Below, piece by piece: positions 38,858-48,959 of a DNA stretch of 64,000 nucleotides. Position numbers and translations under genes: made by a program. The first letter of the stretch is position 1; every line of letters begins with the position of its first letter. The notes below the pieces were generated by a model. The model saw nothing but the letters and a program-made list of their open reading frames with translations. It did not search any database and was not told where the DNA came from. Origin of the DNA: Diploscapter coronatus (lineage: Eukaryota > Nematoda > Chromadorea > Rhabditida > Rhabditidae); NCBI GenBank assembly GCA_964036155.1, contig OZ038422.1:37347201-37411200 (forward strand), given 5' to 3'.

Positions 38858-41800
38858 GACAGACATGTCGAAGAGAATGGATTAGATCTTTCCTAATGAT
38901 TACATTTACTACCTAACTATGTATAAGCTCACTTCATTTTATCACCAAATTGGGCAAGAATGAATTAGAAATGAAGCTCACTTCTCATCAGCCTCACATT
39001 TTTAAGCATGAACGATAATAGCCTTCTCAGACATTCACTCTTAATAGACAGACAAACTCAAGAAGAAAATCATGCTTTTAGATCCTATTTTTCATCTTAT
39101 ATAATTTATCAATTTCAGATATCTGGCATCGGGATAGTAAGTCTTTTACCTGATCAGAGATATTATTCGTTTCATACAAGTGGGCAGTTGAGTCTATCTC
39201 GCTGTGCAATGCACACCTCCCCTTCTGCCACTATCTTACGACTATTCCCTTTCTCCCCGCTGGAAAGATAATTGTCGTAAGGTAGAGTGCAAAGGGAAAA
39301 TGCCTGCAAACTGCCCATTCGTGTAAAACTAATATACAGGGTGTCCCGAATGAGAGCCGAATTTGCTGATAAAATGAAGCCGAGAACTTCGAAAACAAAA
39401 TTTGACAAACATGTCGAAGAGGATGAACCAGACCTTTCTAATGATTACATTTTCTACCTAACTGTGCATAAGCTCACTTCATTTTGTCACCAATTTGGGC
39501 AAGAATGAATTAGCAATGGAGAGCACTTCTCATCAGCCTCACATTTTCAAGCATGAACGATGATAGCCTTCTCAGACATTCACTCTTAATAAACAGACAA
39601 ACTCGAGAAGAAAATTATGCTTTTAGATCCTATTTTCATCTTATATAATTTATCAATTTCAGGTGTCGCAATAGCTGGTCCTAGTAAGTCTTTTTACCTT
39701 ATCAGAGATATTATTTGCTTCATACGAGTGGGCAGTTGAGTCTATCTTGCTGTGCAATGCACACCTCCCCTTCTGTCACTATCTTACGACTATTCCCTCT
39801 TTCTCCCCGCTGGAAAGAGAATTGTCGTAAGGTAGAGTGCAAAGGGGAAAATGCTTGCCAACTGCCTATTTGTATTAAACTAATATACAGGGTGTCCCGA
39901 GTGAGAGCCGAATTTGCTGATAAAATGAAGCCGAGAACTTCGAAAACAAAATTTGACAAACATGTCGAAGAGGATGAACCAGACCTTTCTAATGATTACA
40001 TTTTCTACCTAACTGTGCATAAGCTCACTTCATTTTGTCACCAATTTGGGCAAGAATGAATTAGCAATGGAGAGCACTTCTCATCAGCCTCACATTTTCA
40101 AGCATGAACGATGATAGCCTTCTCAGACATTCACTCTTAATAAACAGACAAACTCGAGAAGAAAATTATGCTTTTAGATCCTATTTTCATCTTATATAAT
40201 TTATCAATTTCAGGAGCCCTTGGCCTTGCTATACGTAAGTATTTTTGCCTGATCAGAGATATTATTCGTTTCATACAAGTGGGCAGTTGAGTCTATCTCG
40301 CTGTGCAATGCACACCTCCCCTTCTGTCACTATCTTACGACTATTCCCTCTTTCTCCCCGCTGGAAAGAGAATTGTCGTAAGGTAGAGTGCAAAGGGGAA
40401 AATGCTTGCCAACTGCCTATTCGTATTAAACTAATATACAGGGTGTCCCGAGTGAGAGCCGAATTTGCTGATAAAATGAAGCCGAGAACTTCGAAAACAA
40501 AATTTGACAAACATGTCGAAGAGGATGAACCAGACCTTTCTAATGATTACATTTTCTACCTAACTGTGCATAAGCTCACTTCATTTTGTCACCAATTTGG
40601 GCAAGAATGAATTAGCAATGGAGAGCACTTCTCATCAGCCTCACATTTTCAAGCATGAACGATGATAGCCTTCTCAGACATTCACTCTTAATAAACAGAC
40701 AAACTCAAGAAGAAATTATGCTTTTAGATCCTATTTTTGTTCTTATATAATTTATCAATTTCAGTTACCCCGAAGGGAGTTTTTGGTAAGTCTTTTTACC
40801 TGATCATAGATATTATTTGCTTCATACGAGTGGGCAGTTGAGTCTATTTCACTGTGCAATACACATCTTCCCTTCTGCCACTACCTTACGACTATTCCAT
40901 TTCTCTCCGCTGGAAAGAGAATTGTCGTAAGGTAGAGTGCAAAGGGAAAAATGCTAGCTTCATTTTATCACCAAATTGGGTAGGAATGAATCAATTAGCA
41001 ATGGAGCGCACTTCTCATCAGCCTCACATTTTTCAAGCATGAACGATAATAGCCTTCTCAGACATTCACTCTTAATAGACAGTCAAACTCAAGAAGAAAT
41101 TATGCTTTTAGATCCTATTTTTGTTCTTATATAATTTATCAATTTCAGGAGGCCTTAAAAAAGTTGCTGGTAAGTCTTTTTGCCTGATCAGAGATATTAT
41201 TTGTTTCAAACGGATGGGCAGTTGAGTCTATCTCGCTGTGCAATACACATCTTCCCTTCTGCCACTACCTTGCGACTATTTCCTCTTTCTCTTCACTGGA
41301 AAGAGAATTGTCGTAAGGTAGAGTGCAAAGGGAAAAATGCTAGCTTCATTTTATCACCAAATTAGGCAAGAATGAATTAGCAATGGAGCGCACTTCTCAT
41401 CAGCCTCATAGTTTTCAAGCATGAGCTATAATAGCCTTCTCAGACATTCACTCTTAAAACAAATATATAAATTTAAAAAATCATCGTGAATGCTAAATTT
41501 ATAATGACTAACGTTTCGTCCGAATATAGATGTAAATAAAAATTTCGGGAAGAAGATTTGAAAGAATTTTGCAAGACGTGCCCTACGGACAGTCCTACTT
41601 ATATTTATAGTAGATATCATTGCCAATTTTTCGGTGATTCTACAGCGAGAGACAAAAGAAGAGTAAAATTAACCTTAATATATATTTGTTTTCAAATATT
41701 CTGAAAAGTGAGGTGCCTTTCGGTCCTGCATTGGATCGAAGGTAAAGTTTGACGCGCAGTCAGACGAGGGTTCGCTTTCGAAATTCGAATGATGCATTTG

Positions 41801-44800
41801 TCAGCCTTTTCTGTGGGTTGTTTTTTTGGGTCTTCCCGATTTTTTCTTAACAGTACGTGGTCTACCTGATTTCACAATAGCAGTCCATCCACGAACCGTT
41901 GTGTACGGAAGTCCAAAATCTGCTGCAGCTTTGCGAATCGACTTACTTTTGGATACAGCAGCAATGCATTTTTCTTTCAGTTCCTGAGCGTGGTATTTTC
42001 GAGAGTTTATCTGAAAAAGCTTGCAAAAATGTAATAAAACATTTGTGGAATAAATTTAAAAATAGGGTCGAAAAATCATGTTTTAGTCTATCTACTGATA
42101 ATATCACAGAAAAAAATGTTTAAAATTTGTGGAACACTAAAATTCGGATAAAAGTTCATTAAAAATAGCCAAAAATTATCAATTTTTCTGAAAATTAGGG
42201 TTGAGAAATAGTAGCCCTCCCTCTATTTGAAGTCCCTCTAGAGGAGTATTGAAAATAGAAACCCCTGGGCTTCTATTAGAGACATTACGGTAAATCAAAT
42301 GCCAATAATTTCAGGTTGCCGAAGATGTCGTGCAACGGCGCTTACAATTTCATCTTCTGCACCGAATTATACACTCTATGCTGGAGGAACTGAGATCGAT
42401 GCTACAGGGTGCAACACAATCACACTCACTTGTACGGGACCAGGCGCAGGATTAATAGTAATACCTACAAAATTATTATATTATAAACAAGCTAGTGTTT
42501 TTCTAAGCCAAAATATTCTTCAGATCAGTAATTTCATACTGCCACTCGATTCCCTTCATTAACTAGCGCCTCCTTCGCGCGAGCAAATTGCAAAAATCAG
42601 TGGGCGGAGCAAAACGTCCATACCGTATGTGTTTTTAGGTCAGTCCCCTGTTCTTTTCCTCTGACTTCCTTTTTCCGGCTAAATATGCGCGATGGGTTAG
42701 TACGCCTATGTTAGAGCAAGAGAGGGGGATAAAAAGTAGCTGCAGAGAGATAAAAACGTCACATACTATTTCGCTTTCTCTAGAGCAAACCCGCCACGGA
42801 TAACTTTTTATTTTTCAGCAATTATAACGATAAAAGGAGCGTGTCTTTTCTTCGTTAAAGAAGGGAATCGTGTGACTGCATTGTATAAGAATAATTTTAA
42901 ATGTCCAATTATGGAGAACTATCATTTTTAACCTCACAAAGGCTATTTGGAAGTCAAAGGCGCTCAAGAGCAAGCTATGAGAAATAATACATAGTAAAGA
43001 GGATATTGGATGATAAGATTTCTTTCCTCATACTATTTCGCATTCCTTGAGAGCTTGAGGGCTCATGGTTTTCAAGTTGTTCCTCGAAAATACAGCTTTT
43101 CAGTTTTTATATTTACAAAACATGTGTTTGAATGATGTCGACAATTTAGTTCTTTGGTACCAACGGCGAATTTCTAGGAGGTATATTTGGTGGAGCTACA
43201 TATGTTGTACCTCTCAGATGCGATTCTTCGGGAAAGTGGGAAGTCACTGTTAGATACCCAACTTTAAAAGCTATCAACCCCACGAAGGCAGAGTGCACTG
43301 GCTCAATGGTAAAAATATTTGAAAATAATTGAACCTCCTCAGCGTTCAAGCAGCGTATCCATATGGATTCATGTGGACCCACAGTCGCGAATTGCGGATC
43401 CATATGGGAGTAATTTGCGGATTCGCAGTTTTTGTGGATGCAAGTGGACCAATATGGATCCATGTGGATTCACAATTTGCAAATTTGTGGACCCGTGTGG
43501 ATCCACATTCATTCATATCGACCCACAGCGCTGCGGATCCGCAAATTACCCCACATGGATACGCTGCTTGAACGCTGAGTCCAAACTTAAAACAGAGTTT
43601 CCGTAATTCTCGGCGATCTCAAAGAAGGGGTCGGACCAGAGACTTCAAATTCGTTTCTGAAAGTATATTTGAGCGTTTCCTACCTATATTCGACCTGGAG
43701 AACACGGTTTTGGGGCTTTTTCCTGAAGTTTTCAAGTCCAGGTGCGGATACCGGGGTCCGAGAGTCAAATTTTAAAAGTCATCCCGATACCCCCGAAACC
43801 TATATCAGATTGTTCAGTTCGATGAGCTGAGTCTAATGACGCGAACATTTTTCAGATCTGACCTTTCTATCGCAAGTTACGGCTAAAAACGGATCGAAGT
43901 TTTCCATGAAATCTTGTAGAGCTCTTCAAGTTGATCAACTTTTGTTCCAAAACTTATTCTAGAATGTGCATACACAAAGAGCTATGAATTTTTGAAATTT
44001 TCTTTCATGAAAATCACCCAATTTTATGCATTCGGCAGTTTATTTGACCCCAGGAATCATTTTTTCTTCGAAAAAGTGACATATTTTTATTCAGAATTAA
44101 ATTCTCTACAAAATAAGATCATTTCCGGCCGGTTCCCCAAGACATCGATGAGGTCAAAATCGCGAAAAACCGTCGCCGGTCAGGGTCGAATTTTCGGAAA
44201 TTAATTTTTTGGCGGGAAGTTGTTGATCACAGCAGGTGGTCGTAGTTACATTATTTGTAGAGTTTTTCATGGGTTATTTAATACTGAAAACCCCGTTCGA
44301 TTTAGTTCAAAAATAAGAAAGTTATGAATTTTTTCCTGAGGTCGGGTCTATCTAAACTTCAAGCTACCGTAATCCTGTATACGATCATTTTTTTTTTAAT
44401 GAAAAACGAATAGCACCACGAGACTCAGCGTGCAAAGCTGCATCTATGGTGTGACAATCAGCCAAATTGATGGACCCCTATTTATACCGACTTTGGTCTT
44501 TTACTCACGTTCACTCTTAAAAATGCAACCTGATCGAAGACTATCCGCTACTGTACACAAATCAAATTGTACCTTGATGCGCAAAATATTTCTAACAATA
44601 AAATAATTGTACATTTAGGGGAAGGACCCTGGTATTACGATTCCTACGACCACTACAGCCACTATGGCCACTACAACCGCTATGACCACTACGACCGCGC
44701 CATCATCTTGCACAGTACCAGACAAACAAATTATCTATTCTGACTATAGAAACGCATCGAATGTATCGTATGATTATTTGACACCGTGTAAAAATGGCTC

Positions 44801-45424
44801 GACAACATGGTAAGAGAAAAATCGGAAATTCATTTCTAATTAAAGAATTATTTCAGCATCGGTATGTTGCGCAAGCAGTGCTATCAGGAGACGAGTGATA
44901 GAGCCTGCCCTAATTCACTTCTATGCCTGAATAGCAGTAAGTAATATAACCAAGTTTATGCAGAAGTATCGAGTTTTCAATCGACTGGGCATTTGCATCA
45001 GGCAGAGAGTTCAACAGGCATTTTTGGTATTTCTTAGATATCATTCAAAAAACGTATTTATTTATAACTTACTCTAGGCGAAGCAAGTGCGACGTCAGTT
45101 GAAAATATGATATTTCAAAAAAATTAATGCACTAATATTTTAGCCATAAACGTGATAACGGTCTTCGATAGTCCTGCCGATAAGTGTCCGGGCGCTGGAG
45201 ATGAAACACTCCATGTGTATCCGTTGGGAGTAACATCGAAGGGCGACAACGCTGAAGCTATCAACTGCTCGTGCTACAGTGTCATTAATGCCGTGGCATT
45301 CAATTTCTATGTCAACAATGCCGCCACTCCACCTCAATATAAGATTGCCAAGAATACTGCAACTCCACAGCCCGCTGCTCCATTCGTTTTCACATTTGCT
45401 TTCTGTGCACAAGCGTTTGCTTGA
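34184..45424 (+). CDS. micro-exon gene: predicted type II membrane protein with C6 domain
   Basis: Twenty exons join in phase to exactly 546 codons: 34184-34269, 34436-34540, 35372-35458, 35566-35628, 36405-36564, 36615-36644, 36697-36726, 36778-36861, 36913-36931, 38440-38457, 39119-39136, 39663-39683, 40214-40234, 40765-40785, 41149-41169, 42315-42457, 43150-43308, 44619-44809, 44857-44936 and 45144-45424. Residues 1-108 are a cytosolic tail with an acidic dileucine signal (KETVPLLES). One helix spans about 109-133 (LMKIILLIGIFGVLMSLVFG), followed by LKKRQ. Two 10-residue exons are near-copies (INEVKEAMGK, INEVKEAIEK). Residues 222-262 come from 18- and 21-base phase-1 micro-exons. Residues 263-358 hold six cysteines in C6-domain spacing (CRRC, TLTC, LRCDSSGKW, AEC). 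A Thr-rich linker and a Cys-containing C-terminal domain end at TGA; AATAAA lies at 45,446. The 19-base exon and the 18-base exon at 39,119 are the least certain. The function is unknown. A shorter secreted form starting at 36,406 is possible. Confidence 0.75.
34985..35380 (+). repeat. intron segment duplicated at 33.1 kb
   Basis: This is the second copy of the repeat described at 33,101-33,500. Here it fills most of intron 2 and runs into exon 3. Its boundary with exon 3 carries a tandem acceptor (TAGCAG), so exon 3 could start three bases apart without changing frame. Confidence 0.65.
36565..36777 (+). repeat. tandemly duplicated 30-base exon with its intron
   Basis: Two units of about 82 bases each hold an intron of about 50 bases (starting GTTTTTACA and ending AATTCTAG) and the exon ATCAATGAGGTCAAGGAAGC plus ten more bases. 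The two exons differ at two positions. The next exon (36,778) begins ATCAATG and is preceded by the same intron, so it shares the ancestor and then diverges. Confidence 0.8.
37139..37820. repeat. terminal-inverted-repeat element in intron 9
   Basis: TACCTCACAACGTTACATGG followed by CTCCCCTTTT (37,141-37,170) is the inverse of AAAAGGGAGCCATATAACG and its continuation (37,790-37,820). The element is about 680 bases long, has no convincing transposase frame, and contains a short tandem array. It sits in the long intron between the 19-base exon and the first phase-1 micro-exon. Confidence 0.6.
37530..37765 (+). repeat. tandem repeat, about 35-base unit, about 7 copies
   Basis: Successive units begin with variants of CGCGCGCTATCTCC or CGCGCACTATTTTG and continue TTTCTTATTT(C/T)CTC(T/C)TCAT. 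Two unit types alternate in the second half. The open frames across it are by-products of the repeat, not a protein gene. Confidence 0.8.
38730..39017. repeat. foldback (MITE-like) element
   Basis: TATCGTTCATGCTTA at 38,729 is the exact inverse of TAAGCATGAACGATA at 39,003-39,017. The arms continue inwards (GATGAGAAGTGCG with CACTTCTCATC; TTGCTGATAAAATGAAG with CTTCATTTTATCA). An A run sits near the middle. Only the right half of this element appears in the later repeat units. Confidence 0.7.
38936..41457 (+). repeat. tandem array of intron plus micro-exon units
   Basis: About five units of about 360-550 bases, each running from the right arm of a foldback element through AATTTATCAATTTCAG, a micro-exon, GTAAGTCTTTTT, a hairpin region (CTTACGAC ... 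GTCGTAAG) and, in three units, CAGGGTGTCCC and a 52-codon open frame. By eye the introns at 39,684-40,213 and 40,235-40,764 differ at about a dozen positions. The last unit loses similarity at about 41,457. The exons between the introns do not share this identity. Confidence 0.85.
41740..42012 (-). pseudogene. broken Tc1-like transposase N-terminus
   Basis: Read on the minus strand, 42,012-41,801 encodes a helix-turn-helix region (HAQELKEKCIAAVSKSKSIR, then FGLPYTTVRGW) and a GRP-type linker (SGRPRTV, SGRPKKT) before a stop. In a shifted frame ISKANPRLTARQT continues, which is the usual next segment in Tc1/mariner-type transposases. No DDE catalytic domain remains. The relic lies antisense in the intron before the C6 exons. 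Confidence 0.7.
43338..43579. repeat. terminal-inverted-repeat element with GGATCCATATGG motifs
   Basis: CTCAGCGTTCAAGCAGCG at 43,338 is the exact inverse of CGCTGCTTGAACGCTGAG ending at 43,579. The interior carries repeated, mutually inverted GGATCCATATGG and TGTGGACCC motifs. It lies in the intron after the second C6 exon and has no coding content. Confidence 0.7.
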
Positions 45425-45752
45425 GTGTTTTTTGGTGTTTTGAGAAATAAATAATTCATTGTTGAATGTGAATGAACTTTCAAAAAGTTTAATTTTGAGA
45501 TATTCTTATCAATGAATCAAAAATGAAGATGGCTTTGTACTTTAAAACCATGTCTCAAGAAAAGTGCAGGCTTGAATTTCCCCAATAGAATTTGAAAACT
45601 CATGGCATGCATGTCACGAATGCTTTAATTTTCTTTATAGGATTAGTAGGCTTTCATATATGTAGTTCGGTGAATAACAACTGCTCTCTATTTTCAGAGA
45701 CTCTTTATTGACAGCTATGATGGAGATGTGTCCTGTTCGTCTGTCTGTTCAT
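45425..45752. other. convergent 3' spacer
   Basis: This stretch separates the stop codons of the micro-exon gene (+) and sds-22 (-). It has AATAAA at 45,446-45,451 for the plus gene. No further feature is seen. Confidence 0.6.
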
Positions 45753-48411
45753 CTACTGCTCATCCTGTTTGTCTGTCTTCCACGGTCTCACCCCCACACT
45801 CTCGTCTCTCACGAACTGCGCGTCCAGACGGCGCACTTGCGGCAGCAGGCGGATTGCCTTCGCTCTGTAACAATCATGCATCGTTGAATGAATGAATCGT
45901 CTGTTTTGAAAGTGACCGGGTCAATTTCATTCTTCTCATTGAATTGAGAAACGAATCATTGAACTTTCCTGTACTTTTTTAAAACCCCTTCTCACCCACC
46001 TGTAAGTCTCATTATTGGTGGAGAATGGATTTTCATCCAAGTAGACGAACGACAAACGAGGCAGATGCTCCAGCTCGTCGAACACAGACCAGTCGACCAG
46101 CTACAAACCATTCATTCACTTTCATTACTTGCAAGCATTAGCTAAGATTTTGTGGATAAAATGAAAACTAGTGTTGCATTTTCTAATCCTCAAATGTGCA
46201 TTTCGTCCTTTGCAAATTAATATTGTAGAGAACCGACTTGCCTTGTTGCTCTTCGCCCAGAAGTCCGTCAGATTCCGCAGATGGCGGATGTCTTTCACAG
46301 ACTCGACGCGGTTCTGATTCAGATCCAGGATCTGAATATGGATGCTAAATCTTATTTCTCATTTCTTATTTTTATCTTGAGAAAACATGGTAATTCGGAA
46401 ATCTCACAACTTGAAGAAATAGTATTATCAAAAGTTAGAGTTACCCCACCATCTCCTCACCTTATTTACTGTTTCGTCAGGTTGTGGATTGCGAGATTTC
46501 AGTATGTCCGAAAATATCGTTCCATTTCATTAAAAATAGAAATAGGATATATAGGAAGATAGAAAGGGTAGCGTGAAACGTCAAAATATGAAATGTGACG
46601 AAATAGTATGAGAATTTCTAAATCTTCTATTCAAATTTCCCCATTCTTGCTTTGATATCATGAAATTATTATGAAAGGAGAAATGATGAAAGACTAATTA
46701 TGGTTTAGTAGTGAAATTATTACAAACCTCGAGTTTCGGATTGTGCGGGAAGCCTTTGACGTGCTGGATGCCGTTCTGCGATAAGTAGATTTCCCTCAGA
46801 TTATGCAGTCTTTCAAGTCCCTGCAATTTATTTCTCGTTTTGTCTCCCTCAATTCCTCTATAACAGACCTGAATGTGGATGATGGCGTTGGCGGGCAGAC
46901 TGAGCACTTCCAGCCTGTGCAGATGCGAGACGTTCTCGATGTTGCGGATCTGGTTCGCGCCAAGGAACAGTCTGATTTGAGTTGTTTTCTTGGAATGGAA
47001 TATTTTCGTAAAGATCAACTTCTCGTAGTCTATTTTTGTGCATAGAAAATGTGGATGGTAAAATTATGTCAAAATATGAAGAAAGATTATACTATTTTTG
47101 TCGATCAAAAGTTCTGACCACTCTTAATTCAATCCTCACCTCTTCAAACTGACGTTGTTGTCCAGATTCTCAATCTTCTTGATTCTGTTGTCGCCCAGCT
47201 CCAAGTACTCCAAGTTGACGAGCTGAAAAATATATATGATCTTGATTGTAGTCACTTCTTCAATCAATAACATACCTTGTCGAGCCCTTCAATCCTGGTG
47301 ATTTTGTTGTGGACGAAGTAGAGCGTCTTCAGATTGACCAGCTGGTCGAGTCCCTCGATGACCGCAATTCGATTGTAGGACAGGTCCAGAGTGACCAGAT
47401 GCGTCAAGGCGCTCAGGTTTTCGATCTTCTCGATCTGAAAGGGAATTCGTCGTGAATTATTGAATTTTCTTCAATAGTCAGATCTCTTTCATGATTGACA
47501 TGAAACGTAATTCTCAAGATTGCACAAATCATATTTTTCAATAAAGTCTAGCTTTATATTCCTCCGTGAACTTTGTGCATCCATGCAAATAAAGTGATAA
47601 TAGAAATGTTGTGACTTGACTCGAACTCAACAGAAACGAACAGAGCAAAACAACACAAGTAATTTCAAATCTTAATTCTACTTTTTCTACACTTTCACAT
47701 TCCCATCCCATTTGTGTACAAATATATCATGCGCAAAGTAGGTGTATCGAAGTTGATCTTCACGTCCCCTCACCTGATTGTCATATAGATCGAGTTCAGT
47801 GAGCGTGTTGGCAGTGCAATCGAGACTCTCGATCTTCTTGAGCAGATTCCATCGGAGACAGAGCTTCTCGACCTGCGTGAACGTCTCCAGGCCGTGGATG
47901 GTCTTCATTCTGTGTCGAGTCAAGTCCACTTCCTTTGCATCCTCGGGGATCTGCAATTTATCGTTTTGTTGTTGTTCTTCTTCTATTCATCAATGAATAA
48001 ATGCAGTGAGTTATTTTATGTTTCAGTCATTAGTGAAATTTACAAATTCACTAAAAAAAAGATTGCCACTTCAAGCATTCGTCTACGTTGAACTCTGCTT
48101 ACATGCACGTAGACTATCTCAAATTCGACAGGCTTCTGTCCTGCAGTCTGCTCGATCGCCGTTGCACACGATGATGACACACTGTCCGTGTCGGAGTCCG
48201 AGCTCGTCTCCTAAAAGTCCATTTTTCAGGTAACTTTCATGAATGAAGATAGGAAGTAACAGTATTCTTCACTGCTTCTGTTTCTGCTTTCATACTGTGT
48301 ACCTTCTCCATCTTTCTCGCTTCTCACCTCATCAGCATTCTCCTCTTTCTGCCCATCTTCCTCCCTGTCTTCCAGCAATTCAGCAGCTGCCTCTTTCACT
48401 TCTGCCGACAT
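45753..48411 (-). CDS. sds-22: SDS-22, leucine-rich regulatory subunit of protein phosphatase 1
   Basis: Ten exons encode about 369 residues, close to the 360 of human PPP1R7; start at 48,411, TAG at 45,753-45,755. An acidic N-terminus (MSAEVKEAAAELLEDREEDG, then a Ser/Asp-rich exon) precedes tandem SDS22-type leucine-rich repeats of about 22 residues. Examples are LDLSYNRIAVIEGLDQLVNL, LYFVHNKITRIEGLDKLVNL, LELGDNRIKKIENLDN and LFLGANQIRNIENVSHLHRL. The LRR cap follows (LSFVYLDENPFSTN ... LLPQVRRLDAQFVRDES). The protein binds and matures PP1 catalytic subunits in nucleus and cytosol. The donor after FWAKSNK is GC (AAG|GCAAGT). It is the last of three same-strand genes. Identification is firm. 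Confidence 0.95.
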
Positions 48412-48959
48412 TTCAAGAGCATAAAACGGTAATGACAAGAAAATGCATTCTGATGCAGCAGCTCATCTCGAATGCCAATTTTTACATTCAAATTTCAATC
48501 GAGTTGTATGATTGCAGAAATGGAAATATACAGAAACTTGCTGTATAAGCTAGTGATGAGTTGAAAGAAAACCAGAAAGTTATCACCATTTTTGATTTAT
48601 AGCCAGCAAATGGTAATGGATTCATTATTTTTTTATAGAAAATTTTGAGAATCATACTCAACTGACTTCTATCTAAGATGGAAAAGTTAATGTTCCAACG
48701 TCGAATTTCATTTCTCAAACGTCGTCAGAATTTTAGAAAATGAAAGGCAGTATTGAGAAGGAGAAAATTTGAGATCATTGAGACTTTTCGACTTACTGTA
48801 CAAACTTTATTCTTACCGTAATTTTGATTACAAGAACAATAAACTATATAAAGATTTAACCTTTCGGTAGAACAAAAAAAACGAGAGATTTGTAACTTTG
48901 GATAATGGTACAAGAAAATGAAAAAGAAAAATAGCGATGATAAACTAATTACTTAATTG
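48412..48959. other. spacer between LRR-like gene and sds-22
   Basis: AT-rich, with no coding exon seen. It contains the 3' end of the upstream minus-strand gene and the sds-22 leader region. Confidence 0.5.

Noticed and set aside
36405..41169. Collagen-type Gly-X-Y exons
   Set aside because: Glycines are frequent in the micro-exon-encoded part but not every third residue in any phase.
38936..41457. CRISPR-like array (repeats with variable 21-base spacers)
   Set aside because: Repeats are 360-550 bases, carry splice signals at both ends, and the variable segments translate in one phase into a eukaryotic protein.
38440..42314. Introner elements (introns newly inserted by transposition) as the cause of the identical introns
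   Set aside because: The first intron shares only its right part and the last intron only its left part with the others, and units follow each other directly. That is the signature of tandem duplication, not of independent insertions. Genome-wide copies would reopen the question.
43319..43606. 95-codon frame rich in Asp-Pro-His-Gly
   Set aside because: It runs through an inverted-repeat element made of GGATCCATATGG motifs inside an intron.
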